Source: SZUA-309 sp965232595
Lineage (GTDB): Bacteria > Pseudomonadota > Gammaproteobacteria > Pseudomonadales > Azotimanducaceae
Direction: 5' to 3'
Assembly (NCBI GenBank): GCA_965232595.1
Contig: OZ246983.1
Span: 3,782,001 to 3,846,000, forward strand
Length of the DNA stretch: 64,000 bases
The position numbers and the translations under genes are program-made. Positions 16,608 through 25,322 of this stretch are shown here, one piece after another. A model generated the notes under the pieces. The model was not told the DNA's origin and did not search any database. It saw nothing but the letters and a program-made list of their open reading frames with translations. How positions within the stretch are numbered: the first letter of the stretch is position 1; each line of letters starts with the position of its first letter.

Positions 16608-18326
16608 ATGAATAACTACCTCGCGGTGGCGTTGAGCCTGATGGCGCTTTGCATCCTGCCGATGAGCGCTGAGGCGGAGGAGGGTGCGCAGCCGGTGAGC
16701 GGCCGCTCCATGGTGGCGACCGAGTACGGCATCGTTGCTGCCAGCCAACCGCTGGCTGCGAGGGCGGGCGTTCAGGTGCTGGAGCGCGGCGGCAACGCGA
16801 TCGACGCCGCCATCGCGGCGAACGCAACCATCGGCCTCATGGAGCCGACCGGCAACGGTATCGGCGGGGATCTGTTCGCTATCGTCTACCTGGCGGAAGA
16901 GGACGCGCTGTACGGCCTGAACGCCAGCGGCTGGTCACCAGCCGGCCTCGATCTGGAGTTTCTCCGCTCGCTCGGGCACGAAGAGATGCCGTTCAGAGGC
17001 ATCCACTCCGTCACCGTGCCCGGTGCGGTGGCGGGCTGGCAGGCGCTCAGCGATCGGCTCGGCAAGCTGGCGCTGGACGAGGTGCTGGCACCGGCGATCT
17101 TCTACGCGGAGAACGGTTTCCCGCTGTCCGAGGTGATCGCCGGCGGCTGGGCGCGCAGCGAGAAACTGCTGTCGGCGCACCCGAACTCGGCGGAGACCTT
17201 TCTGGTGGACGGTCGCGCACCGGCTGCCGGTGAAGTGTTCCGTAATCCCGACCTGGCGCAAACGCTGAAGCGGGTGGCAGCAGAGGGTCGGAACGGGTTC
17301 TACGAAGGTGCCACGGCTAAAGCGATCGTTGAGCTCAGCGATGCGGAAGGCGGCAGCCTGACCGCGGCCGATCTGTCGGAGTATGAAGCCGAATGGGTAG
17401 AACCGATCACCACAACTTATCGTGGCTGGACGGTTGCCGAGATCGGGCCCAACACTCAGGGCATTGCGGCGCTGATGATGCTCGACCTCATGGAGCGTTT
17501 CCCCATCGGCGAGTACGGGTTCCACAGCCCTCGCGCGCTGCACGTGATGATCGAGGCGAAGAAACTCGCCTACGCCGACATGCTGCACTACGTGGGTGAT
17601 CCGAGGTTTTCACCGGCGCCCGTCGCGCAGATGCTGAGCAAAGACCACGCTGCCCGGCGCGCCGGGCTGATCGACCCGGAGCAGGCAGCCTGCTCGGTGA
17701 CGCCGTCAGAGTTCCGGACCATCACCGCCGCGAAAGGCGGCGACACCATCTACCTCTCCACCATCGATCGCGACGGCAACATCGTTTCGCTGATCCAGAG
17801 CAACTACGCCGGCTTCGGCTCGGGGCTGGTGCCCAAGGGCACGGGCTTCATGCTGCAGAATCGCGGCGCGCTGTTCACGATGGAAACCGGGCAGCCGAAC
17901 ACGCTCGCGCCCCGCAAGCGCCCGCTGCACACGATCATTCCCGCCTTCATGTCCAAAGGCGACGTGAGGATCGGCTTCGGCATCATGGGGGGCTGGAACC
18001 AGGCGCAGGCGCACGCTCAATTCGTCGCCAACGTGGTCGACTTCGGCATGACCATTCAGGAGGCGCTGGAAGCCGGCCGCTTCACCAAGGGCAGCTTCGA
18101 GGGTTGCGACCTGCTGATGGAGACCCACATTCCCCAGGCAGCCCGGGACGAGCTGGCGGAGCTCGGCCACCAGATCGAGCCGATAGCGCCGCGAACCGGA
18201 CGTTTCGGCTTCGGGCAGGCAGTGATGTCCGATGGCCAGGGTGTGCACTTCGGCGCTTCCGAGCCCCGGCATGATGGCGCGGCAATTCCGGAAGCACCGG
18301 GGGTGTTCAGCGCTTCAGATCGATGA
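16608..18326 (+). CDS. ggt: Gamma-glutamyltranspeptidase
   Basis: Periplasmic N-terminal-nucleophile hydrolase of 572 residues that cleaves glutathione and other gamma-glutamyl compounds. A signal peptide ends near AEAEE (about residue 24). GMVATEYGIVAA-type and ERGGNAIDAAIAANA motifs mark the large subunit. Autocatalytic cleavage is expected before Thr380 in KGGDTIYLSTID, which becomes the nucleophile of the small subunit. The substrate loop GFGSGLVPKGTGFMLQNRG is intact. Its last 20 bp overlap the convergent alcohol dehydrogenase gene. Confidence 0.92.
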   Translation: MNNYLAVALSLMALCILPMSAEAEEGAQPVSGRSMVATEYGIVAASQPLAARAGVQVLERGGNAIDAAIAANATIGLMEPTGNGIGGDLFAIVYLAEEDALYGLNASGWSPAGLDLEFLRSLGHEEMPFRGIHSVTVPGAVAGWQALSDRLGKLALDEVLAPAIFYAENGFPLSEVIAGGWARSEKLLSAHPNSAETFLVDGRAPAAGEVFRNPDLAQTLKRVAAEGRNGFYEGATAKAIVELSDAEGGSLTAADLSEYEAEWVEPITTTYRGWTVAEIGPNTQGIAALMMLDLMERFPIGEYGFHSPRALHVMIEAKKLAYADMLHYVGDPRFSPAPVAQMLSKDHAARRAGLIDPEQAACSVTPSEFRTITAAKGGDTIYLSTIDRDGNIVSLIQSNYAGFGSGLVPKGTGFMLQNRGALFTMETGQPNTLAPRKRPLHTIIPAFMSKGDVRIGFGIMGGWNQAQAHAQFVANVVDFGMTIQEALEAGRFTKGSFEGCDLLMETHIPQAARDELAELGHQIEPIAPRTGRFGFGQAVMSDGQGVHFGASEPRHDGAAIPEAPGVFSASDR

Positions 18327-19284
18327 TGACCTTACACTGATCGGTGGGTGAGCGAAGCGCCTCGAAGACATCCGGCAACTCCTCCAGCGACACCACGTTG
18401 GTGATCATCGGCGAGCCGTCGACTCGCCCGTCGATCATCATCTGGATGGTGAAGTCCCAGTCCTCTTTGTCGTAGGCGACGGCCCATTGGATCCTGAGCT
18501 CCTTCGAGAAGGCGAGCAGCGGCACGATGTTGTCCGGGTGATCGCAGAGGCCGATCCCCATGATCAGGCCCCGCTTCGGTGCCCGCTCGATGCACTGCTG
18601 GAGAATGCCGGGGGCACCGACGCAGTCGAACTGAATCTCGGGCGCTCCATCGGTGATCTCAGCGAACTGACCCGCAACGTCCCCGGACGGATCGACGATG
18701 TCGTTGAAGCCCAGGGTGTTGGCCATCTTGATGCGCGCCGGTGACAGCTCGCTGATCACCACGTTCCTGGCGCCGAAGAACCGGCACCAGATGGCGCAGG
18801 CCAGGCCGATGGGCCCGGCACCGATGATCAGCACCCGCCGCTCGTCGACACCCTCAGCCATCTTCACCGAGTGCAGGCCGACGGCGAGGGGTTCCACCAG
18901 GGCGCCGTTCAGATCGTCCAGGGCGGCCGGGATTCGCACGACGCTGGCAGGATCAACCCTGACGAACTCGGCGTAGGCACCGGTCGCCGCGCCGAGACCG
19001 ATGGTCTGGTCCTTGATGAAGGGCAGCGAAGTCACCCGGTCGCCGACCGCAAAGTCGCCGGTCGCCAGCGCCTTGCCAACCTCGACGATCTCGCCGGAAA
19101 ACTCATGGCCGAACACCGTGTTCGGCGGTGCCATGAAGGGCCCTTCCCGGGATGCGTGTATGTCGGTGCCGCAGATGCCGCAATGCGATACGCGCACCAG
19201 CATCTCGTCTTCCGCAATCTCCGGTTTGTCGATGTCCTGGATGGACAGGGGGTCGCCGGGGCCCGTAAATACCGCCGCTCGCAT
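18307..19284 (-). CDS. Medium-chain alcohol/polyol dehydrogenase lacking structural-zinc lobe
   Basis: MDR-family dehydrogenase of 325 residues. The catalytic zinc site is present: Cys in HCGICGTDIHASREG, GHEFSGEIVEVG and the later Glu in GALVEPLAVGLH. The Rossmann motif is VLIIGAGPIGLACAIW. The lobe that normally holds four cysteines around residues 95-110 is missing; the chain runs from VTSLPFIKDQ directly into TGAYAEFV. Best described as a threonine or polyol dehydrogenase relative of unknown substrate. It is the last gene of the minus-strand redox operon, 59 nt after the quinone oxidoreductase. Confidence 0.85.
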   Translation of the reverse strand: MRAAVFTGPGDPLSIQDIDKPEIAEDEMLVRVSHCGICGTDIHASREGPFMAPPNTVFGHEFSGEIVEVGKALATGDFAVGDRVTSLPFIKDQTIGLGAATGAYAEFVRVDPASVVRIPAALDDLNGALVEPLAVGLHSVKMAEGVDERRVLIIGAGPIGLACAIWCRFFGARNVVISELSPARIKMANTLGFNDIVDPSGDVAGQFAEITDGAPEIQFDCVGAPGILQQCIERAPKRGLIMGIGLCDHPDNIVPLLAFSKELRIQWAVAYDKEDWDFTIQMMIDGRVDGSPMITNVVSLEELPDVFEALRSPTDQCKVIIDLKR

Positions 19285-19343
19285 TCATCGCCTCCTCAAG
19301 TGCACTGACGCAACAGTACTGCGTTCGCAGGGGTTGTGTCAGC

Positions 19344-20321
19344 TCAGGGTGTCATCACCACTCGGCCGACGGTCTGGCGGCTGTTCAGGCGAGAGAGCGC
19401 TGCCGGCAGCTCGTCGAACTCCACCACCGAGTCGATCAGCGGCGAGATGGCGCCTTGCTCCAGCAGCTCGGTGAGTTGCGCGTAACATTCCCGAAAAGGC
19501 GCCGGATCACGCCCCCAGTAGCCGCCCATGTGCACGCCGACCACGGAGTAGTTCTTGACCAGCATGTGGTTCAACGGGGCGGAGGGAATGTCGCCGCTGG
19601 CGAAGCCGATGACCAGCAGCCGTCCTTCCCAGGCCACCAGCCGCCTGGCCACGTCGAAGTACTTGCCGCCCACCGGATCGTAGACGACATCGACGCCGCG
19701 GCCGTCGGTCATGGCCATGACCCGCTCGTAGAGATCTTCGCTGTTGTAGTCGAGCACCTCGTCGGCGCCCAGCTGGCGACAGGCGGCGACTTTCTCCGCA
19801 CCGCCCGCAGCAGCCACCACCCAGCAACCATGGTGCTTGGCGAGCTCTACCGCGGCGGAGCCGACGCCACCCGCGGCAGCCAGGACCAGGACCGTTTCGC
19901 CAGGCTGCAGCGCGCCGCGCAGGTGCAGGCCGAACCAGGCTGTACCGTAGGTGACGTGCATGGCGCAGACCTTGACGGGATCAGCGCTGTCCGGGATGAG
20001 CGAAGCCTGATCGGCCAGCAGGATCGCTTCTTCGGCGAAGGCGCCGCAGCCGTCGACGGTGGTGCCGATCACCCGGTCGCCCGGTTGGAACTGGTCGCTG
20101 GTTGAGCTCAGCACCTCGCCGACGGCGTACATGCCAGGCACGAACGGCGGCTCGAGCTTCACCTGGTAGCGGCCTTCGCACTGCAGGATGTCGGCAAAGT
20201 TGAGATCGGCGGCCAGCACCTTCACGTGCAGGCGTCCGGATTCGAGTTGCGGTACCTGCAGCTCTGTAGACTGCAACACGTCCCAGGGCAGGCCGAGCTC
20301 GGTGAGTTGCCAGCCGCGCAT
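19344..20321 (-). CDS. NADPH:quinone oxidoreductase family protein
   Basis: Zinc-free MDR enzyme of 325 residues, quinone-reductase type. FVPGMYAVGEVLSSTSDQFQ, the nucleotide-binding VLVLAAAGGVGSAAVELAKH, and GRGVDVVYDPVGGKYFD are diagnostic. It probably reduces quinones or enoyl/enone substrates with NADPH. Its ATG lies 2 nt after the stop of the AhpD-like selenoprotein gene, so the two are almost certainly co-translated and may act together. Confidence 0.88.
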   Translation of the reverse strand: MRGWQLTELGLPWDVLQSTELQVPQLESGRLHVKVLAADLNFADILQCEGRYQVKLEPPFVPGMYAVGEVLSSTSDQFQPGDRVIGTTVDGCGAFAEEAILLADQASLIPDSADPVKVCAMHVTYGTAWFGLHLRGALQPGETVLVLAAAGGVGSAAVELAKHHGCWVVAAAGGAEKVAACRQLGADEVLDYNSEDLYERVMAMTDGRGVDVVYDPVGGKYFDVARRLVAWEGRLLVIGFASGDIPSAPLNHMLVKNYSVVGVHMGGYWGRDPAPFRECYAQLTELLEQGAISPLIDSVVEFDELPAALSRLNSRQTVGRVVMTP

Positions 20322-20323
20322 GT

Positions 20324-21433
20324 TCAGGCGAGCCTCGCGCTTGGCAACTCGTTCAGGCCGAGCTGCTCCCGTACGTCTGCGTTCGCTTCAGCCATGAAGC
20401 CATCCACCGGGATGCCGGTGCTGTCGGCGATCCTCACCATGCGCTGAAAGTTGCCGACCACGCTCGCTGCATCCACCATCTCCGCCTCTCCCAGGCGCTC
20501 GACCAGCGCTTCGCGAGCCGCGTCCAGATCAGCCGGATCTGCCAGCGCGGCATCGGTGAAGCGAAGCAGTTCCGGGCCGCCGGGAACCAGGCTGTCTGCG
20601 TTCCGTCCTTCGACGATCGCCTCCAGGTTGACCGCTTCTCCGCTCGACGTGCTGCTCCCACGGAGCATCAGGCTGTGCGCGTTGGTTCAGTAAAAGCAGT
20701 CGTTGTAGTAGGACGTACGGGCGGCCACCAGCTCGGTCTGCATGCGCGAGAGGGTCAGGCGGCCGCTCTTCGAGAAGTCGCCGACCTCGTAGGTGGGCAG
20801 ATAATGCGCCTCGCTCAGGTTGTTCAGCCAACGCACCGCATCAGGAACCAGGCTCATGGCCCGGATCACGTGGCCCATCTGCGGCGCGCCGAAGTAGATG
20901 TCTGCCTCCCGCTCGGAGAGATTCTCCGGATAGATCATGGGCACCCAGGCGACGTCGACCGCCGCGCCCGGCGGCAGGTAGCCGTCCGGCTCACCGCTGA
21001 CGGGTTCAGGCAGCGGCTCCAGCGGCAGGCCGAGCGCTTTGTGCAGGCTGTCGATGCTGGTCAGGTTGACGATCAGGCTGACCATCTCCACGTAATGGCC
21101 GTAGCTGAACGTGTCGCTGAGCAGGCTCTCCACGAAAGTGCGGGTCAGGCGGGCGGGATCCGTGCTGATCCGGTGCACGGCGTCGACCACCGTCTCCGGC
21201 AGGCCACCGTCAGGGCCATCGTGGCTGCCGCCCACCGCGTTCGGCGACAGGGCGGCTTTCCGTGCCAGGCACAGGGCGCAGTCATGGGCGGCTCTGCTCG
21301 CCGCAGCGATCGCGACCCGTTCCGCGCCCGTCCACCAGGAACCGGGCTCCGCCATGTACTGCCAGGCGCCGCGATGCGCCTCTGCTTTGTAGTCAGGAAC
21401 CCGGTACGGCGAATCGGTGTAGTCGAACGCCAC
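20324..21433 (-). CDS. AhpD-like (CMD) selenoprotein, in-frame TGA read as Sec
   Basis: Two-domain carboxymuconolactone-decarboxylase/AhpD-like protein of 369 residues if the TGA at 20689-20687 is decoded as selenocysteine (residue 249). The frame is open on both sides. The local sequence E-x11-C-F-Y-(TGA)-T-N-A-H reproduces the AhpD catalytic signature E-x11-CxxC-x3-H with the second cysteine replaced by the TGA. The N-terminal domain has a second, degenerate motif, CALC without the histidine. A SECIS-like hairpin lies 16-36 nt after the TGA. The GTG start at 21433 is 2 nt after the stop of the previous gene. AhpD proteins reduce peroxidase partners or peroxides. If Sec is not inserted, the product is a 248-residue fragment. 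A sequencing error (TGC or TGT to TGA) is the main alternative. Confidence 0.85.
20650..20670 (-). promoter_or_regulatory. Candidate bacterial SECIS element
   Basis: On the minus-strand mRNA, TGCTCC pairs with GGAGCA around a GUG loop. Two more pairs lie below an A/G mismatch, giving eight base pairs in all. The apical loop starts 25 nt after the UGA and opens with G. Bacterial SECIS elements recognised by SelB are short hairpins in this position with a G in the first two loop bases, so the hairpin fits. It lies inside the coding sequence, as expected for bacteria. Confidence 0.7.
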
Positions 21434-21435
21434 CG

Positions 21436-21843
21436 TCAGCTCACGGGGTCCAGGCGCAGGAAGTAACGGGGGGCGAAGCCCATCAGGAAACGCATGAAGA
21501 GCGGGATGGGCTGCACCTCGGTGTGCAGCCGTTCGTGCACGTCATCCGTAACGGGTACGGCCACGTAGTTGCCGCGCTCACCGTTGCGGGTGATGGCAAC
21601 GTTGGGGTTGTCTCTGGTGTCGTTGTACCAGGATCGCGGCCAGTGATTGACCGCCACGTAAAGCGTGCCTTCGTCATCGATTGCGGACAGCACCCGGTCG
21701 TTCTGATTGCCGTCCGAGTCTGTAGTGGTGATCACCAGCGTGTTGCCGGCTTCCGGCTGGTAGTAGCCGAGCAGCGACTCGAAGAGCACAACGATGCCGA
21801 CGTAGACCGCCAGCAGGATGCCGATGATTTTCAGGATCTTCAT
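21436..21843 (-). CDS. Membrane-anchored DUF385-type (F420/FMN) reductase-like protein
   Basis: Protein of 135 residues with an N-terminal membrane helix (residues 4-24). A split-barrel flavin/F420-binding fold follows: TLVITTTDSDGNQNDRVL, LYVAVNHWPRSWYNDTRDNP and NVAITRNG match the nitroreductase/quinone-reductase (DUF385) pattern. It is shorter than most relatives. Cofactor and substrate are not determined. It sits between the FAH-like and AhpD-like genes, ending 2 nt before the latter, so it belongs to the redox operon and may face the membrane quinone pool. Confidence 0.68.
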   Translation of the reverse strand: MKILKIIGILLAVYVGIVVLFESLLGYYQPEAGNTLVITTTDSDGNQNDRVLSAIDDEGTLYVAVNHWPRSWYNDTRDNPNVAITRNGERGNYVAVPVTDDVHERLHTEVQPIPLFMRFLMGFAPRYFLRLDPVS

Positions 21844-21898
21844 TGCGTTCTCTCTCCCCAGGTTCGGTCCATTCTAACCCGGCGGACGGGGAAACCCA

Positions 21899-22600
21899 TC
21901 AATCGGGCTGGGCTTCTATCGGGCTGATCAGCGTGCCGAGGCGCTCGGTACTGGTCTCGATGGTCATGCCGGTGCTGGCGTTGAGTTCCGGCAGGTAGTG
22001 CAGCACGGCGACCAGATCACCGCTCCCCAGCGATCGTTGGGCGGCCAGCTCGAGGGCGATCGCCGTCGGGTCGGGTAGCTCGAGCTCGGCCTTCTGCTCG
22101 CCAGCGCTCACCGCCAGCGACAGCGCCTGTGTATCCGCCAGCTCGTCCGGCGTCGTCAGCCAGGGGCCGGCAGCCAGAGTTGCCGGGGAGAGGTAGTTGA
22201 GCAGCATGTAGCCGAGCACGTCATGGCCGTCCTCACCTGCCTGAACCGCCACCACCACGCCGACCGCGATGGGCTTCTCATCCCCTTCCGGAATGCGCAG
22301 GGGCCGATTGCTGCCACGAAGGAACTTGGGATCGACGCTGACCGGCTCGTCCCGGGCATCGTCGAACACGCAGAGCAGCTGCTCAGCATCCGGGATGGGC
22401 GTGCGCAGCTGAACTTTGTCGAGCCGGAAATCCGGTGAGACCTCGGCGGCGGTGTCGAGGGCGCGCACCAGGCCGTTGGCGGCCAGGAGCGCTTTCAGGG
22501 TGTCGTACTCCGGCAGGTGGCGACCGAGATCGACCACACGGCCTTCGATCACCGCGCCGAACGACGACTCCTCCCCCGCATTGAAGCTCAACAGCTGCAA
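21899..22600 (-). CDS. Degenerate fumarylacetoacetate-hydrolase-like protein
   Basis: Protein of 233 residues. The N-terminus (QLLSFNAGEESSFGAVIEG, VVDLGRHLP) matches the leader domain of FAH-family hydrolases. The middle has KFLRGSNRPLRIPEGDEK, resembling the family's substrate loop. The metal-binding acidic residues (the usual E-x-E and DYEGELA-like segment) are not recognisable. It may be a structural or regulatory derivative. The start is TTG at 22600, with GGGGGATGG before it. First gene of the redox operon, 55 nt before the DUF385-like gene. Confidence 0.62.
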   Translation of the reverse strand: MQLLSFNAGEESSFGAVIEGRVVDLGRHLPEYDTLKALLAANGLVRALDTAAEVSPDFRLDKVQLRTPIPDAEQLLCVFDDARDEPVSVDPKFLRGSNRPLRIPEGDEKPIAVGVVVAVQAGEDGHDVLGYMLLNYLSPATLAAGPWLTTPDELADTQALSLAVSAGEQKAELELPDPTAIALELAAQRSLGSGDLVAVLHYLPELNASTGMTIETSTERLGTLISPIEAQPD

Positions 22601-22709
22601 CCATCCCCCCTGGTTTGACCGTGCTCGGATGCGTGGTGAGAATTAACCACCCATTCAGCCAAGTCAATCGTGATCACCACCCCGGGGATCGCGCGCACGC
22701 GGAGTAACA

Positions 22710-25322
22710 ATGCGCTCACTTTCTCGCACTGCGGTGCTGGTCGTCGCCTTCTGTTGGACACAGGCCGTACATGCGGCCAGCGTCCCCGATCCTGCGGCCG
22801 GTCCGTTTGCCGACCCGGACCAGGTGTCGCTCACCGACTACCTGCCGGCCGCCGATCCGGAAGCAGGATTCGATGAGACGGTGCCGAGGCCGGAAGCCAT
22901 CATCGGGCACTCGATCGGCAGCGCCTTTGCGCGCCACGATCAGGTCGTCGCCTGGTTCGAAGCGCTGGCTGCAGGCTCACCAAAGGTGGAGCTGGTCGAT
23001 CTTGGACGCACCCACGAGGGTCGCCGACAGATCACCGCCATCATATCCTCGGTGCGGAACATCGACCGGCTGACCGAGTTGCAGCGGGCCCATCTGGCCA
23101 ACGAAGCGGACGCGCCGGTGTTCACCTGGCACGGCTACAGCGTGCACGGCAATGAAGCCAGCGGCGTGCAGGCGGCCATGGTGGTGGCCTGGTACCTGGC
23201 GGCCAGCCGGGACGACGAAGTGCGGGAGATGCTGCGCAACACGGTGGTGATGATCGACCCGGCGCTGAACCCCGATGGCTACGGGCGCTTCTCCACCTGG
23301 GCGAATCACGCAGCGGGCAGGGTGCACGTGGCAGATCCCGCGCATCGCGAGCGGAGCGAAGCCTGGCCGGGCGGGCGTGGCAATCACTACTTTTTCGACC
23401 TGAATCGGGACTGGTTGCTGCTGCAGCATCCGGAGTCGGTCAATCGCGTGCAGTTCCTGCAGAAGTACCGACCGCTGGTGATGACCGACCATCACGAGAT
23501 GGGCAGCGATCGGACCTTTTTCTTCCAGCCCGGGGTGGAGTCACGCTGGCACCCGATGATCCCGGGCGCAAACAAAGCGCTGACGGAGCAGCTGGCGAGC
23601 TTTCACGCCCGATCTCTGGACAGAGCGAAACGTCTCTACTACCGCGGTGAGTCCTTCGATGACTTCTATCCCGGCAAGGGCTCCACCTGGCCGGACCTGC
23701 AGGGCACGGTAGGGATCTTGTTCGAGCAGGCCAGCACCCTCGGCCTGGTTCGGGAAACGGCCCAGGGCAGGATCAGCCTGCCGATGTCGATTCACAATCA
23801 GGTGCTGGCCACGCTGTCGACGCTGCAGGGCGCGCAGGAGTTGGCTGCAGAGCTGAGGCGATACCGGGGGGATTACCAGGAGCGCAAACATGTGCCCGGC
23901 GGCCTGCCGGACGCCTGGATATTCGACGACGGCGGCGATCCGAGCCGCGCTGCGGCGATGATAGAGGTGCTCAAAGGCCAGGGGCTCACCGTGTTCGGCA
24001 TCACCGAGCCGGTGCGCGGCGCGAACGGCGAGTACCTGCCGGGCCGTGCCTGGGTAGTGCCGGTGCTGGGTGCCGAAGCGCCGCTGGTGCAGACCCTGTT
24101 CGAGGACGTGACCCGCTTCGAAGACTCCACCTTTTATGACGTTTCTGCCTGGTCCCTGCCGCATGCGTTCGGGGTGCGGGCAAGCCCGCTGTCGCGGGTA
24201 CCGTCGAAGCTCGACGCCGAGAGCCACGTGAATCGGAACTACGGGATCAGCGGCCGCCGCGACGCGGTGGCCTGGGTCCTGCCCTGGGACGATTTCTTCG
24301 CGCCGACGGTGCTGGCGCGGCTGCAGGCTGCCGGTGTGCGGGCTCGGGTTGCGCTGAATCCGTTCGAGTCGACGAGCAGCGGGGAGCCGGTGCGCTTCCG
24401 GCGTGGCGCGGTGGTCATCCATGAGGCGGACGTGCCGGACATGGACGAACGCAAGCGGGACTATCTGGCTCGAATTGCCGCCGGCGACGCGGCGCTGGTC
24501 GGGCTGGACAGCGGCCGGTCCGGCAGCGGCCCGGACCTGGGCAGCCCGAGGCTGCGACCGCTGGAGCCTGCCCGGATTGCGCTGATGGCCGGCAGGGGCG
24601 TAAACGCCTACTCGGCCGGGAGCATCTGGCACGCGCTCGACGCCCGGCTGGGTTACCCGGTGTCGCTGGTGGAGCCGGAAACCCTGAGCGAGGCGACCCT
24701 CGGCCGGCATACCCATCTGATCATTGCCGACGGTGAGTACGAGCAGGTGCCGGAGGAGCTGGCGCTGGCCATCGGCCGTTGGACGGAAGCGGGCGGCGTG
24801 CTGATCCTCGTCCGGCGGGCGGCGACCTGGGCACAGACGCTCGGCTGGCTGCCGGATCCGAAGCTCGAAGATCCCGAGAAGCAACGCTTTGCCTACGGCG
24901 ACATGGCGGCGCAGGACGGTGCCCAACAGGTGGGCGGCGCGATTCTCGCTGTCGAGCTGGATGAAACCCACCCGTTGGCGTTCGGCATTCGCGGCGCTCG
25001 CGTCGGCATGCTGAAGCGGGGCACCACGCTGCTGAAAGCGCCCTGGGACAATCCGTTCACCGTTGCCGGGGCGTACGCCAGCGCGCCGTTGCGCTCCGGC
25101 TACCTGCCCGAAGGGTTTGCCGACAGGATCAGCGACACCCCGTCGATTCTGGCGGTGCCCAGAGGGGAGGGTGTGATCGTCGCGTTTGCGGACGCACCGG
25201 CGTTCCGGGCGGTCTGGTGGGTGAGCCAGCGGCTGCTGGCCAACGCCATCAGCTTCGGCAGCGTCATCGATGCGCCGAGAGGTCGATACGGACCGGGCAG
25301 CACCGACCGCCCCCGACGCTGA
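22710..25322 (+). CDS. Secreted M14 zinc carboxypeptidase
   Basis: Exported metallopeptidase of 870 residues with a signal peptide ending near VHAAS (about 23). The zinc motif HxxE is His146-Gly-Asn-Glu149 in YSVHGNEASG, DPALNPDGYGRF is the substrate region, and the third ligand is in MTDHHEMGSDRTFFFQPG. The catalytic glutamate is likely in ILFEQASTLG. The C-terminal half (from about 430) has a Rossmann-like layout resembling a glutamine-amidotransferase fold, as in large M14 proteins of environmental bacteria. Its stop abuts the stop of the convergent RND permease. It likely degrades peptides in the periplasm or outside the cell. Confidence 0.87.
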   Translation: MRSLSRTAVLVVAFCWTQAVHAASVPDPAAGPFADPDQVSLTDYLPAADPEAGFDETVPRPEAIIGHSIGSAFARHDQVVAWFEALAAGSPKVELVDLGRTHEGRRQITAIISSVRNIDRLTELQRAHLANEADAPVFTWHGYSVHGNEASGVQAAMVVAWYLAASRDDEVREMLRNTVVMIDPALNPDGYGRFSTWANHAAGRVHVADPAHRERSEAWPGGRGNHYFFDLNRDWLLLQHPESVNRVQFLQKYRPLVMTDHHEMGSDRTFFFQPGVESRWHPMIPGANKALTEQLASFHARSLDRAKRLYYRGESFDDFYPGKGSTWPDLQGTVGILFEQASTLGLVRETAQGRISLPMSIHNQVLATLSTLQGAQELAAELRRYRGDYQERKHVPGGLPDAWIFDDGGDPSRAAAMIEVLKGQGLTVFGITEPVRGANGEYLPGRAWVVPVLGAEAPLVQTLFEDVTRFEDSTFYDVSAWSLPHAFGVRASPLSRVPSKLDAESHVNRNYGISGRRDAVAWVLPWDDFFAPTVLARLQAAGVRARVALNPFESTSSGEPVRFRRGAVVIHEADVPDMDERKRDYLARIAAGDAALVGLDSGRSGSGPDLGSPRLRPLEPARIALMAGRGVNAYSAGSIWHALDARLGYPVSLVEPETLSEATLGRHTHLIIADGEYEQVPEELALAIGRWTEAGGVLILVRRAATWAQTLGWLPDPKLEDPEKQRFAYGDMAAQDGAQQVGGAILAVELDETHPLAFGIRGARVGMLKRGTTLLKAPWDNPFTVAGAYASAPLRSGYLPEGFADRISDTPSILAVPRGEGVIVAFADAPAFRAVWWVSQRLLANAISFGSVIDAPRGRYGPGSTDRPRR

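Noticed and set aside
20324..20668. Separate 114-residue gene downstream of the AhpD-like stop
   Set aside because: It is in the same frame as the upstream part, has no ribosome site of its own at the first Met, and supplies the rest of the same fold. The recoded-TGA reading explains both pieces.
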